Positions 17,630 through 26,061 of a stretch of 64,000 bases of DNA are shown piece by piece (position 1 is the stretch's first letter; each line of letters begins with the position of its first letter). The DNA is from Curvibacter microcysteis. Lineage in GTDB: Bacteria > Pseudomonadota > Gammaproteobacteria > Burkholderiales > Burkholderiaceae_C. The position numbers were made by a program, and so were the translations under genes. The stretch lies in the NCBI RefSeq assembly GCF_028649435.1, contig NZ_JAQSIN010000010.1. One strand, given 5' to 3'. The notes beneath the pieces were generated by a model. The model was not told the DNA's origin, did not search any database, and saw nothing but the letters and a program-made list of their open reading frames with translations.

Positions 17630-18394
17630 TCAGCCCACGCAGCGGCCGTCGACAAACACCTTCAATTCGCCAGGCTGGAAGGCGACCCAGGCCTCGTCCA
17701 GGGTCAGCGGCGCGGTGACCACGATGGCGGCCCGGTCGCCCGCGGCGGTGCAGGTGCTGAAATCCATGCTCAGGTCTTCATCGGCCAGGGTGGCCTGGCT
17801 GAAGGGGAAGCCGCGCTCCAGGTAGTGCAGGTGGGTGGAGGCGTGGGCCCAAAGGGCTTCGCCATTGGACAGCATGAAGTTGAACGTGCCATGGCGTGCG
17901 ATGCGCGGCGCCAGCTCCTTCAGCGTGAGCGTCAGTTCGGCCACCGAAGGCACGTTGGCGTGGGACTTGGCCAGCTCCTGCATGATCCAGCAAAACGCCA
18001 GTTCACTGTCGGTGTTGCCCACCGGCTTGAAGTGGCCGTGCAGGCGCGGGTTGAAGTCTTTCAGGTCGCCGTTGTGGGCAAACACCCAGTAGCGGCCCCA
18101 CAGTTCGCGCACGAAAGGGTGGCAGTTCTGCAGGTTGACGGCCCCCTGCGTGGCTTTGCGGATGTGGGCGATGACGTTGCGGCTTTTGATCGGGTAGCTG
18201 CGGATCAGCTGGGCCACCGCCGAGTGGGCGGCCGGCTCATGGTCGACAAAGTGGCGCAGGCCGCGGCCTTCAAAAAAGGCGATGCCCCAGCCGTCGCTGT
18301 GCTGGTCGGTCACGCCACCGCGTTGCGAAAAGCCCGAAAACGAAAAGGTGACGTCGGTTGGCACGTTGCAATTCATGCCCAGCAGTTGGCACAT
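17630..18394 (-). CDS. Class II glutamine amidotransferase (YafJ-like)
   Basis: 254 aa Ntn-type glutaminase domain with the nucleophile Cys2 directly after the initiator Met (M-C-Q-L-L-G). The D-G-W-G-I-A motif and F-A-H-N-G-D loop of class II amidotransferases are present. There is no fused synthetase domain. YafJ/EgtC-type proteins of this length have hydrolase or amidotransferase roles that cannot be told apart here. The gene lies 3 nt after the MFS exporter stop on the same strand, so it is probably co-transcribed. Confidence 0.88.
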   Translation of the reverse strand: MCQLLGMNCNVPTDVTFSFSGFSQRGGVTDQHSDGWGIAFFEGRGLRHFVDHEPAAHSAVAQLIRSYPIKSRNVIAHIRKATQGAVNLQNCHPFVRELWGRYWVFAHNGDLKDFNPRLHGHFKPVGNTDSELAFCWIMQELAKSHANVPSVAELTLTLKELAPRIARHGTFNFMLSNGEALWAHASTHLHYLERGFPFSQATLADEDLSMDFSTCTAAGDRAAIVVTAPLTLDEAWVAFQPGELKVFVDGRCVG

Positions 18395-18397
18395 GGT

Positions 18398-19900
18398 TCA
18401 GGTCTCCGGCGTGGGGGCGGGGCGGGGAGCATCGCCCCCCTTGAGTTGCCAGGCGGCTGCCAGGGCCAGCAGGCACAGGCCCGCCAGCATGACAAAGGCT
18501 TCGTCAAAAGCGGCCAGGCGCGCCGGGCTGGTTTGCAGCTGGCTCAGCGAGTCGCCATGGGCGGCCAGGCGCCACTCGAGCACGATGCCACACAGGCTGA
18601 CCCCAGCGGCGCCGCCGAGCATGCGCAAGAAGTTGATGGTGCTGGCGCCTTGCGGGATCAGCGCCTTGTCCAGCGGCCGCATGGCGCCCAGGTTGAGCGA
18701 GGGCAGGATGAAGCCCAGGCCGATGCGGCCCAGCACGGCCAGCAGCACCAGCACCCACAGGCCGGATTGCAGGTCGATCAGCAGCATCAGCGCAAAAGAG
18801 GCGGCCAGCAGGGCCAGGCCAATGCTGACCAGCAGGTAGGTCGGTTGTCGGTCGGCCAGGCGCCCGACGCCCGCGATGGTGACGGCCAGCACCAGGCCGG
18901 CGGGCAGCAAGATGGTGCCCACATGCGAGGCCGTGATGTGCAGGCCCAGTTGCATGAACACCGGCAGCAAGTAAGTGGAGCCGAACAGGGCGGTGCCGTA
19001 GATCACGGCCACCACGCTGCCCATGGCGAATTGGCGGTAGTTGAACAGCGACAGGTTCATCAGCGGCTCGCCGCCTTGGCGCAGCACGCGGCGCTCCCAC
19101 CCAATGAAGGCAATCAAGGACATCAAGGCGCCGCTCAACAGCAGGGCCGCCTGGGTGGGTGTGCCGCCGCGCAGGTCCACCAGGCCATTGAGCAGGCACA
19201 GCGTGCCGATGCTGCCCAGCAGCAGGCCGCGCCAGTCCAGCGCCGCGCCATGGCGGTTGGCCACCACGCCGCCTGGTGCGGTGCGTGGCACAAAGCGCTG
19301 CGCCATCCACAGCGAGGCCAGGCAAAACGGCACCACCATGAAAAAGATGGAGCGCCACCCAAACAGGTCGACCAGGATGCCCCCGATGCTGGGGCCGATG
19401 GCGGGGGCCAGCACCACGCCCATGCCAAAGATGCCGCTGGCGCGGCCCTGCTCATGGGGCTCGAAGGCGCGCAAGATGATGATGGCGGGGATGGGCTGCA
19501 CGATGCCGGCGGCCAGGCCTTCGGTCACGCGCGCGGCCAGCACCAGCGAGTACAGGTCGGCAAAACCGCCCACCACGCCCCCCAACAGCAACAGCGCCAC
19601 GGCACCCGAGTAGGTGCGTCGGTAGCCGTAGCGGGCCAGCAGCCAGGGCGTGGTCAGCATCGACACGGTCATGGCGACCATGAAGCCGGAGCTGACCCAC
19701 TGCGCGCGCTCCTGGCCCAGTGCGAAATGGTGGCTCATGTCGGGGATGGCCACGTTGACGATGGTCGAGGACATGATCGACGCCATCGTGCCGATCATCA
19801 CCGACAGCAAGAGCAGCCAGCGGTACCGCTCCCCATAGCGTTCGCGCAGCTCGCGTGCGTGCTGCTCGTCGTTCTGGGGGGCGGGGCTGGGTGGGCTCAT
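18398..19900 (-). CDS. MFS drug exporter, DHA2 (EmrB/QacA) family, 14 helices
   Basis: 500 aa from the ATG at 19900; an in-frame GTG five codons upstream is possible. The length and hydrophobicity profile fit 14 membrane helices. Motif C of drug/H+ antiporters is clear (A-P-A-I-G-P-S-I-G-G-I-L-V-D), and motif A-like R-Y-G-Y-R-R follows helix 2. It probably exports a toxic organic compound by proton antiport. No HlyD-type partner (EmrA) is adjacent. Confidence 0.88.
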   Translation of the reverse strand: MSPPSPAPQNDEQHARELRERYGERYRWLLLLSVMIGTMASIMSSTIVNVAIPDMSHHFALGQERAQWVSSGFMVAMTVSMLTTPWLLARYGYRRTYSGAVALLLLGGVVGGFADLYSLVLAARVTEGLAAGIVQPIPAIIILRAFEPHEQGRASGIFGMGVVLAPAIGPSIGGILVDLFGWRSIFFMVVPFCLASLWMAQRFVPRTAPGGVVANRHGAALDWRGLLLGSIGTLCLLNGLVDLRGGTPTQAALLLSGALMSLIAFIGWERRVLRQGGEPLMNLSLFNYRQFAMGSVVAVIYGTALFGSTYLLPVFMQLGLHITASHVGTILLPAGLVLAVTIAGVGRLADRQPTYLLVSIGLALLAASFALMLLIDLQSGLWVLVLLAVLGRIGLGFILPSLNLGAMRPLDKALIPQGASTINFLRMLGGAAGVSLCGIVLEWRLAAHGDSLSQLQTSPARLAAFDEAFVMLAGLCLLALAAAWQLKGGDAPRPAPTPET

Positions 19901-19915
19901 GGGCGGTGGTGTCAA

Positions 19916-20107
19916 TCAGCTGCGCGGTTCAGACCAGAGCTGGCCGCCGGTGGCCCAGTTTTCGCGTTTGATGTCGGTGATGATGATGTCCACCGATTCG
20001 GGCGCGCCACCCAGGATCTCGACCGACACGCGGGTGATTTCCGCCACGAGCTTCTTCTTTTGCTCGATGGTGCGGCCTTCCATCATTTCGACGTGGTACG
20101 TAGGCAT
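19916..20107 (-). CDS. 4-oxalocrotonate tautomerase-family small protein
   Basis: 63 aa starting M-P-T-Y-H-V. Pro2, which becomes the catalytic N-terminal proline after Met removal, is present, and the length matches the 4-OT family (about 62 aa). The ATG at 20107 has a GGAG site; an upstream in-frame start would bury the proline and was rejected. It may be co-transcribed with the downstream exporter. The substrate is unknown. Confidence 0.85.
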   Translation of the reverse strand: MPTYHVEMMEGRTIEQKKKLVAEITRVSVEILGGAPESVDIIITDIKRENWATGGQLWSEPRS

Positions 20108-20204
20108 GTCACAACTCCAGTTCAGATGCAGGAAAAACAAGAATCATAGAAGGATTGGCAGGCCCCAGCCGACCTGCGGGCGCAGACCTGGTGCCGCGAT
20201 GGCT

Positions 20205-20435
20205 TCAGGCGGGGGGCGTGGTGCCGCAAGGCACTGTGGTGGGAAGGTCAGCGCCGGCGCAGCGCGCACAAATGCAGCGCAGGCCCCGCTCGGCATCAGG
20301 CAGTTGGGCCAGCACCGACTCCGGGATGGCGGTGCGCATGCACCAGCAGGTCTCGGGCGCAGCGCCCAGGGCGATCGCGCAGCCATTGGCGCCGCCGCAC
20401 AAGGGGCAGCGGGTGGTGTCGGTGGGAGCGCTCAT
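20205..20435 (-). CDS. Small cysteine-rich CWC-family protein
   Basis: 76 aa with cysteines in C-P-L-C (10,13), C19, C-W-C (30-32) and C-I-C-A-R-C (54,56,59), the pattern of the cysteine-rich CWC family, probably zinc-binding. Function unknown. The ATG at 20435 is preceded by CAAAAT at an 8-nt gap with no Shine-Dalgarno. A longer in-frame N terminus lacks family features and overlaps the glcB terminator. Confidence 0.8.
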   Translation of the reverse strand: MSAPTDTTRCPLCGGANGCAIALGAAPETCWCMRTAIPESVLAQLPDAERGLRCICARCAGADLPTTVPCGTTPPA

Positions 20436-20481
20436 CGGGCCAGATTTTGCCGCAAGCCCGCCGGGCCCGGGGGCGGCCATG

Positions 20482-20504
20482 AAAAAAGGCACCCGCAGGT
20501 GCCT
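20482..20504 (-). terminator. Intrinsic terminator after glcB
   Basis: Read on the minus strand: stem AGGCACC / GGTGCCT with a 4-nt loop followed by T6. It lies 54 nt beyond the glcB stop. Confidence 0.88.
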
Positions 20505-20557
20505 TGTTCTGGGGCCTCCAGTCACCGGCCGTGGCCGGGGGCTGTGGGCGCGGGGGC

Positions 20558-22741
20558 TCAGGCGCCGGCCTTCACCTTCAGGCGCCAGGCGTGCAGCAGG
20601 GGCTCGGTGTAGCCGCTGGGCTGCACCAGGCCCTTGAAGACCAGGTCCAGGGCCGCTTGCATGGCGGCGCCTTGCGGGTGGGCGACCAGGCTCTTGTACA
20701 GCGGGTCACCGGCGTTTTGCTGGTCCACCACCGCGGCCATGCGCTCGAAGGAGGCGCGCACCTGGGCTTCGCTGACCACACCGTGCAGCAGCCAGTTGGC
20801 GATGTGCTGGCTGCTGATGCGCAGCGTGGCACGGTCTTCCATCAGGCCCACGTTGTGGATGTCGGGCACCTTGGAGCAACCCACGCCCTGGTCGACCCAG
20901 CGCACCACGTAGCCCAGGATGCCTTGCACGTTGTTGTCGATTTCTTGTTGCTTCTCGGCCTCGCTCCAGTGGGCTTGTGCGGCCACGGGAATGGTCAGCA
21001 GCTTGTCCATCAGGGCTTCGGCGCTTTCTTGCGATTGCTCGATGCCGGCTTGCACTTCGGCCACATTGATTTGCTGGTAGTGCAGGGCGTGCAGGGTGGC
21101 GGCGGTGGGCGAGGGCACCCAGGCGGTGTTGGCGCCGGCCTTGGGGTGGCCGATCTTTTGCTCCAGCATGGCGGCCATCAGGTCCGGCATGGCCCACATG
21201 CCCTTGCCGATCTGGGCGCGGCCGCGCAGGCCGGCTTGCAGGCCGATCAGCACGTTGCGGCGCTCGTAAGCAGCGATCCAGGCGCTGCCCTTGATGTCAC
21301 CCTTGCGCATCATCGGGCCAGCGTGCATGGCGGTGTGCATTTCGTCGCCGGTGCGGTCCAGGAAGCCGGTGTTGATGAAAGCCACGCGGCTGGCAGCGGC
21401 GCCAATGCAGGCCTTGAGGTTGACGCTGGTGCGGCGTTCTTCGTCCATGATGCCCAGCTTGACGGTGCTGGCGGGCAGGCCCAGCAGGGTTTCGACGCGG
21501 CCGAACAGCTCGCTGGCGAAGGCCACTTCGGCCGGGCCGTGCATCTTGGGCTTGACGATGTAGACGCTGCCCGTGCGGCTGTTGCGGATGCCGTTGGCGC
21601 CGTGGCCTTGCAGGTCGTGCAGGGCGATGGCGGTGGTGATGACTGCGTCCATGATGCCTTCGGGGATTTCCAGGCCCTTGCCGTACAGGATGGCCGGGTT
21701 GGTCATCAGGTGGCCCACGTTGCGCAGGAACATCAGCGAGCGGCCATGCAGGCGCACTTCACCGCCTTGGGGTGCGGTGTAGACGCGGTCCGGGTTCAGG
21801 CCACGGGTGAAGGTCTTGCCACCCTTGCTCACCTCTTCGGTCAGCGTGCCCTTGAGGATGCCCAGCCAGTTGCCATAGGCCAGCACCTTGTCGTCGGCGT
21901 CGACCACGGCCACCGAGTCTTCGAGGTCGAGGATGGTGGACAGCGCAGCTTCGAGCACCAGATCGCTGACGCCGGCCGCGTCGGACTGGCCGATCGGGGT
22001 GCTGCGGTTGATTTGCAGGTCCAGGTGGTTGCCGTTGTGCTTGAGCAGCACCGAGCTGGGTGCGGCGGCCTCACCTTGGTAGCCGACAAAGCGGGCCGGG
22101 TCTTGCAGGCCGGTTTCGCTGCCGTCGAGCAGCTTGACGCGCAGCTGGCCGTTGACCACGGCGTAGCCCGCCGCGTCCTTGTGCGAGCCTTGCGCCAGCG
22201 GGGCGGACTGGTCCAGCACCTGGCGGGCGAAGGCAATCACCTTGGCGCCACGCACCGGGTTGTAGCCCTTGCCTTTGTCGGCGCCATCGGTTTCAGGGAT
22301 GGCGTCGGTGCCGTACAGGGCGTCGTACAGGCTGCCCCAGCGGGCGTTGGCGGCGTTCAGGGCGTAGCGGGCGTTCAGGATGGGCACCACCAGCTGCGGG
22401 CCCGCTTGCTGGGCCAGTTCGGCGTCCACGTTGACGGTGCTGGCGCTGACCTGTTCAGGCGCACTGACCAGGTAACCGATCTTTTCCAGGAAGGCGCGGT
22501 AGGCCGGCATGTCGGTGATGGGGCCGGGGTGGGCTTGGTGCCAGCCGTCGAGTTCGGTCTGCAGGCGGTCGCGTTCGGCCAGCAGGGCGATGTTCTTGGG
22601 CGCCAGGTCGCTGACGATCTGGTCAAAGCCTTGCCAGAAGGCAGCCTGCGCCACGCCGGTGCCGGGCAGCACTTGGTCGTTGACGAAGTTGTACAGCGAG
22701 GTGGCGACTTGCAGGCCGTGAACCTGGGTGCGTGCGGTCAT
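20558..22741 (-). CDS. glcB: Malate synthase G
   Basis: 727 aa, the length of the G isoform. It condenses glyoxylate with acetyl-CoA to malate in the glyoxylate and glycolate pathways. Landmarks are the N-terminal N-F-V-N-D-Q-V-L-P-G-T, K-P-K-M-H-G-P, G-K-G-M-W-A-M-P-D, and M-E-D-R-A-T-L-R-I-S with the catalytic aspartate. An AAGGA site precedes the ATG. A haloacid-dehalogenase-like gene lies 72 nt upstream on the same strand and a LysR regulator is divergent beyond it. Confidence 0.96.
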   Translation of the reverse strand: MTARTQVHGLQVATSLYNFVNDQVLPGTGVAQAAFWQGFDQIVSDLAPKNIALLAERDRLQTELDGWHQAHPGPITDMPAYRAFLEKIGYLVSAPEQVSASTVNVDAELAQQAGPQLVVPILNARYALNAANARWGSLYDALYGTDAIPETDGADKGKGYNPVRGAKVIAFARQVLDQSAPLAQGSHKDAAGYAVVNGQLRVKLLDGSETGLQDPARFVGYQGEAAAPSSVLLKHNGNHLDLQINRSTPIGQSDAAGVSDLVLEAALSTILDLEDSVAVVDADDKVLAYGNWLGILKGTLTEEVSKGGKTFTRGLNPDRVYTAPQGGEVRLHGRSLMFLRNVGHLMTNPAILYGKGLEIPEGIMDAVITTAIALHDLQGHGANGIRNSRTGSVYIVKPKMHGPAEVAFASELFGRVETLLGLPASTVKLGIMDEERRTSVNLKACIGAAASRVAFINTGFLDRTGDEMHTAMHAGPMMRKGDIKGSAWIAAYERRNVLIGLQAGLRGRAQIGKGMWAMPDLMAAMLEQKIGHPKAGANTAWVPSPTAATLHALHYQQINVAEVQAGIEQSQESAEALMDKLLTIPVAAQAHWSEAEKQQEIDNNVQGILGYVVRWVDQGVGCSKVPDIHNVGLMEDRATLRISSQHIANWLLHGVVSEAQVRASFERMAAVVDQQNAGDPLYKSLVAHPQGAAMQAALDLVFKGLVQPSGYTEPLLHAWRLKVKAGA

Positions 22742-22813
22742 GGTGAGGTCCTTGTGTGAAAGGTGGATCAGAAAAACATCAAAGCAAAAATCGGGGGCGC
22801 TGGGATGGCGGTC

Positions 22814-23527
22814 TCAGCCCGCCGGGAAAAAATCAAGCACCTCGCGCAGGCTGCTGCCCGTGCGGCTGGGTGCGGGGCCAATCTGTTCGGGCGGCAGGCC
22901 TTGGCGGTTCACCCACAGCGTGGTGTAGCCAAACCAGGTGGCGCCCAGGGCGTCCCAGCCATTGCTGCTGACGAACAGGGTGTCGCGCGCGGCCACGCCG
23001 CTGTGTTGGGGGCCCAGCGCGTAGCAGTCGGGGTGGGGCTTGTAGCGGCGCACCGTGTCCACGCTGATCAGGTGGTCCAGCCAGGGCTCCAGGCCGGCGC
23101 TGCGCACGGCCACGGCCAGCATCTCGGGGTCGCCGTTGGACAGGATGCCGGTGCACACGCCGCGCTCTTTCAGGGCCTTGAGCACGTCGCGTGTCTCCGG
23201 AAAGGTGCTCAGCGCCCGGTATTGGTTCATGAACTGCTGTTCGCGCACCGGGGGCAGCGCCAGGCCCAGGCGGGCGGCGGCGTAGCGCAGGGCCGCCTGG
23301 GTCAGGCTCCAGAAGGCTTGGTAGTGCGCGCCCTGGTCGCTGGCGCTGGCCAGGTGGGTGTATTCAATTTGCTTGTCGCGCCACAGCCGGCTCAAGGCCA
23401 GGCCCTGGCCGGGGTAGAGCTGCTCGGCCAGCAGGGCCACGCTGTCCACGTCAAACAGCGTGCCATAGGCGTCGAACAACACCGCTTGGGGGGCGTTGTG
23501 GGCGGCAGGGGCTCGGCGTTTGTCCAT
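22814..23527 (-). CDS. (S)-2-haloacid dehalogenase, type II (HAD superfamily)
   Basis: 237 aa. HAD motif I is D-A-Y-G-T-L-F-D with nucleophile Asp19. Motif II is L-S-N-G-D, Lys lies in R-Y-K-P-H-P, and S-S-N-G-W-D completes the type II dehalogenase set. The family hydrolyses 2-haloalkanoic acids to 2-hydroxy acids by inversion. The 72-nt gap to glcB suggests co-transcription, so a product such as glycolate could feed the glyoxylate route (inference). Confidence 0.87.
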   Translation of the reverse strand: MDKRRAPAAHNAPQAVLFDAYGTLFDVDSVALLAEQLYPGQGLALSRLWRDKQIEYTHLASASDQGAHYQAFWSLTQAALRYAAARLGLALPPVREQQFMNQYRALSTFPETRDVLKALKERGVCTGILSNGDPEMLAVAVRSAGLEPWLDHLISVDTVRRYKPHPDCYALGPQHSGVAARDTLFVSSNGWDALGATWFGYTTLWVNRQGLPPEQIGPAPSRTGSSLREVLDFFPAG

Positions 23528-23784
23528 GGCTCCACTTTATTTGATACTTGCCTGGTGATTAATCCATTGTCGTGTGATTTATCTGTGACAAAAACAGGGG
23601 TAATTCTTGGGTGTGGCCCAGGCGATTGGTGTGCCCTCGGCAGGCCGTGCGGGTTGGGTGCAGGGTGGCTTGGTGCTGAAAACGGGCGCAGCAGGCACTT
23701 GAAGGGGTGAATCACTCCTTTTTTTGACCCTAATGAGGGTGAACTTGGCTTGAGCTTTTACTTTTTAAGACTTAATCTGCGCGC

Positions 23785-24705
23785 ATGGACAAACTCAAGC
23801 AGATGGAGTCATTCGTCTCGGTGGCGACCCGCGGCAGCCTGACGGCCGCCGCCAACGCCGAAGGCGTGGCTCCGGCGATCATGGGCCGGCGCCTGGACGC
23901 GCTCGAAGAGCGCCTGGGCGTGAAGTTGCTCATGCGCACCACGCGGCGCATCACGCTGACGCACGAGGGCAGCGCCTTCTTGGAGGACTGCCAGCGTTTG
24001 CTGGCCGATGTGGCCAATGCCGAGGCCAGCGTCAGCGCGGGGGGGGTCAAGGCCAGCGGCCATTTGCGCATCACCGCGCCGGCGGGCTTTGGTCGCCGCC
24101 ATGTGGCCCCCTTGGTGCCCTTGTTCCGCGAGTTGCACCCCGAAGTGACGATTTCACTCAACCTCAGCGACCGCGTGGTCGACTTGGCCGGCGAGGGTTA
24201 CGACTGCGCGGTGCGGGTGGGCGACCTGCCCGATTCGTCCCTGGTCAGCGTGCGCCTGGCCGACAACCGGCGTTTGTGTGTGGCGACGCCGGGCTACCTG
24301 CAAAGCCACGGCGTGCCGCGCCACCCCTCGGAGCTGTCGCGCTTTGACTGCCTGACCTTGTCCAGCGATGCGTCGCAGACCCGGGGCTGGGCCTTTCGCC
24401 TGCCCAAGGACGACGGTCATGAGCTGATCCACCTGAAACCCGGTGGGCCGCTGGACTGCTCGGACGGGCAGGTGCTGCACGGCTGGTGCCTGGCCGGCTA
24501 CGGCATCGCCTGGCGCAGCACCTGGGAGGTGGAGGCCGAAATCGCCGAAGGCCGGCTCAGCACCGTGCTCGATGAGTTTGCCGCGCCGCCGAACGGTATC
24601 TACGCGGTCTTCCCCCAGCGCAAGCACCTGCCGCTGCGGGTGCGCCTGTGGATTGATTTCCTCAAGCACAATTACGGCCAGCCCGGTTTCTGGAAGGCCT
24701 CCTGA
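23785..24705 (+). CDS. LysR-family transcriptional regulator
   Basis: 306 aa, typical LysR length. The helix-turn-helix occupies about 1-60 (M-D-K-L-K-Q-M-E-S-F-V-S-V-A) and the effector domain about 90-300. Divergent from the dehalogenase-glcB unit across 257 nt, so it is the natural candidate regulator of that unit. The intergenic region is AT-rich near 23740-23776 and CTTAAT lies 8 nt before the ATG. Confidence 0.9.
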   Translation: MDKLKQMESFVSVATRGSLTAAANAEGVAPAIMGRRLDALEERLGVKLLMRTTRRITLTHEGSAFLEDCQRLLADVANAEASVSAGGVKASGHLRITAPAGFGRRHVAPLVPLFRELHPEVTISLNLSDRVVDLAGEGYDCAVRVGDLPDSSLVSVRLADNRRLCVATPGYLQSHGVPRHPSELSRFDCLTLSSDASQTRGWAFRLPKDDGHELIHLKPGGPLDCSDGQVLHGWCLAGYGIAWRSTWEVEAEIAEGRLSTVLDEFAAPPNGIYAVFPQRKHLPLRVRLWIDFLKHNYGQPGFWKAS

Positions 24706-24766
24706 GCGCCTCCCTGGTCCCCTTGGACCAGCCTCGATCTTGCCGCCGGGCGCGAAAGACCGTCCG

Positions 24767-25213
24767 ATGACCCTCGAAGCCCTGTTGGCCAGCCTGCACC
24801 TGCTGGCCATGTTGACCCTGGTGGTGTTCCTCACCAGCCAGGCTGCGCTGTGCCGCCCCGAGTGGCTGAACGCGGCGGTGCTCGAGCGCCTGCCCCGCCT
24901 GCACCTGATCTACGGCCTGGCGGCCTTGCTGGTGTTGCTGACGGGCGCGGCCCGGGTGTTCCTGGGCATCAAGGGCCTGGCCTGGTACGGCACCCAGCCC
25001 TTGCTGCACCTGAAGATCACTTTGTTTGTGCTGATGAGCCTGATGGCCTTGCCCACCGGGCGGGCGTTTCGCCGCTGGCGTGACACCTGCCGGGCCACCG
25101 GCGCCCTGCCCGACGCGGCCGAGCAGCGTCGCGTGCGCCGTTGGGTGATGGTGCAGGCCCACCTGTTCCCGGTGATCCCCGTGATCGCCGTGTTCTGGGC
25201 CCGAGGCTGGTGA
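24767..25213 (+). CDS. DUF2214-like inner-membrane protein
   Basis: 148 aa with about four hydrophobic helices (residues about 5-28, 45-68, 83-100, 128-146) and a short basic/acidic cytoplasmic loop (R-W-R-D-T-C). It resembles the DUF2214 family; function unknown. The ATG at 24767 was chosen because upstream in-frame codons encode no membrane character and overlap the LysR gene. Seven nt separate it from the ChbG-like gene. Confidence 0.75.
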   Translation: MTLEALLASLHLLAMLTLVVFLTSQAALCRPEWLNAAVLERLPRLHLIYGLAALLVLLTGAARVFLGIKGLAWYGTQPLLHLKITLFVLMSLMALPTGRAFRRWRDTCRATGALPDAAEQRRVRRWVMVQAHLFPVIPVIAVFWARGW

Positions 25214-25220
25214 GCCGCGC

Positions 25221-26039
25221 ATGAGCAAGTCCCTGGTGTTGTGCGCGGACGACTACGCGCTGCATGAAGGCGTGTCGCAAGGCATCCTGTCCCTGATCGA
25301 GGCCGGGCGTTTGAGCGCCACCAGCGCCATGACCTTGTCGCCGCGCTGGGCGGAGGACGCGCGCGCCCTGGCGCCTTGGCGCGGCCGGGTGGACGTGGGC
25401 CTGCACCTGGACTGGACCAGCCACTTCGCCGTGGCTGCCGGCCACGGCGCTGGCTTGGGGGCGGTGATGCGCCGCGCGCTCTGGCCAGGCCATGCCGTGG
25501 CGGCGGCGCGCACCTGCATCGAACGGCAGCTGCAGGCCTTTGAAGACCACTGGGGTGCCGCGCCCGACCACGTGGACGGGCACCAGCACGTGCAGCAGTT
25601 TGCCGGTCTGCGCCAGGCCCTGGTGGCCGTGCTGGCCGAGCGCTACCCCGCGGGCCAGCGCCCCTACCTGCGCGTGTCACGCCCGGTGCCGGGGCAGGGC
25701 GGGCTCAAGGGGCGCATCATCTCGGCCATGGGGGCGCAGCGCTTGCAGCAGCAGGCGCAAGCACAGGGCATGGCCTGTTCGCCCTGGTTGTCGGGCATCG
25801 ATGACTTCCAGGGCGATGTGGCCACCTATGCCGGCCGCATGGCCACCTGGCTGGCGCAGGCGCCTGAGGGCACGCTCTTGATGTGCCACCCCGCCTCCCG
25901 TCCCGCGCCTGACGACGAGATCGCCGCCGCCCGCGTGCGCGAATGGACTTACCTCAGCAGCCCGGCGTTTGCCGAGGCGCTGCACCAGGCGGATGCGCGC
26001 CTGGTCACCGGGCGGGTGTTGTACGCCCGCCCGCAATGA
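25221..26039 (+). CDS. ChbG/HpnK (YdjC-like) carbohydrate deacetylase
   Basis: 272 aa. The fold's metal site is visible: C-A-D-D-Y-A near the N terminus, the G-L-H-L segment, and D-H-V-D-G-H-Q-H-V. Family members remove N-acetyl groups from amino sugars (chitobiose, hopanoid N-acetylglucosamine). It sits directly before an ArnT-like glycosyltransferase, so the substrate may be a lipid-linked sugar (inference). Confidence 0.87.
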   Translation: MSKSLVLCADDYALHEGVSQGILSLIEAGRLSATSAMTLSPRWAEDARALAPWRGRVDVGLHLDWTSHFAVAAGHGAGLGAVMRRALWPGHAVAAARTCIERQLQAFEDHWGAAPDHVDGHQHVQQFAGLRQALVAVLAERYPAGQRPYLRVSRPVPGQGGLKGRIISAMGAQRLQQQAQAQGMACSPWLSGIDDFQGDVATYAGRMATWLAQAPEGTLLMCHPASRPAPDDEIAAARVREWTYLSSPAFAEALHQADARLVTGRVLYARPQ

Positions 26040-26061
26040 ACCCCTTTGCAAGGTCGACGCT

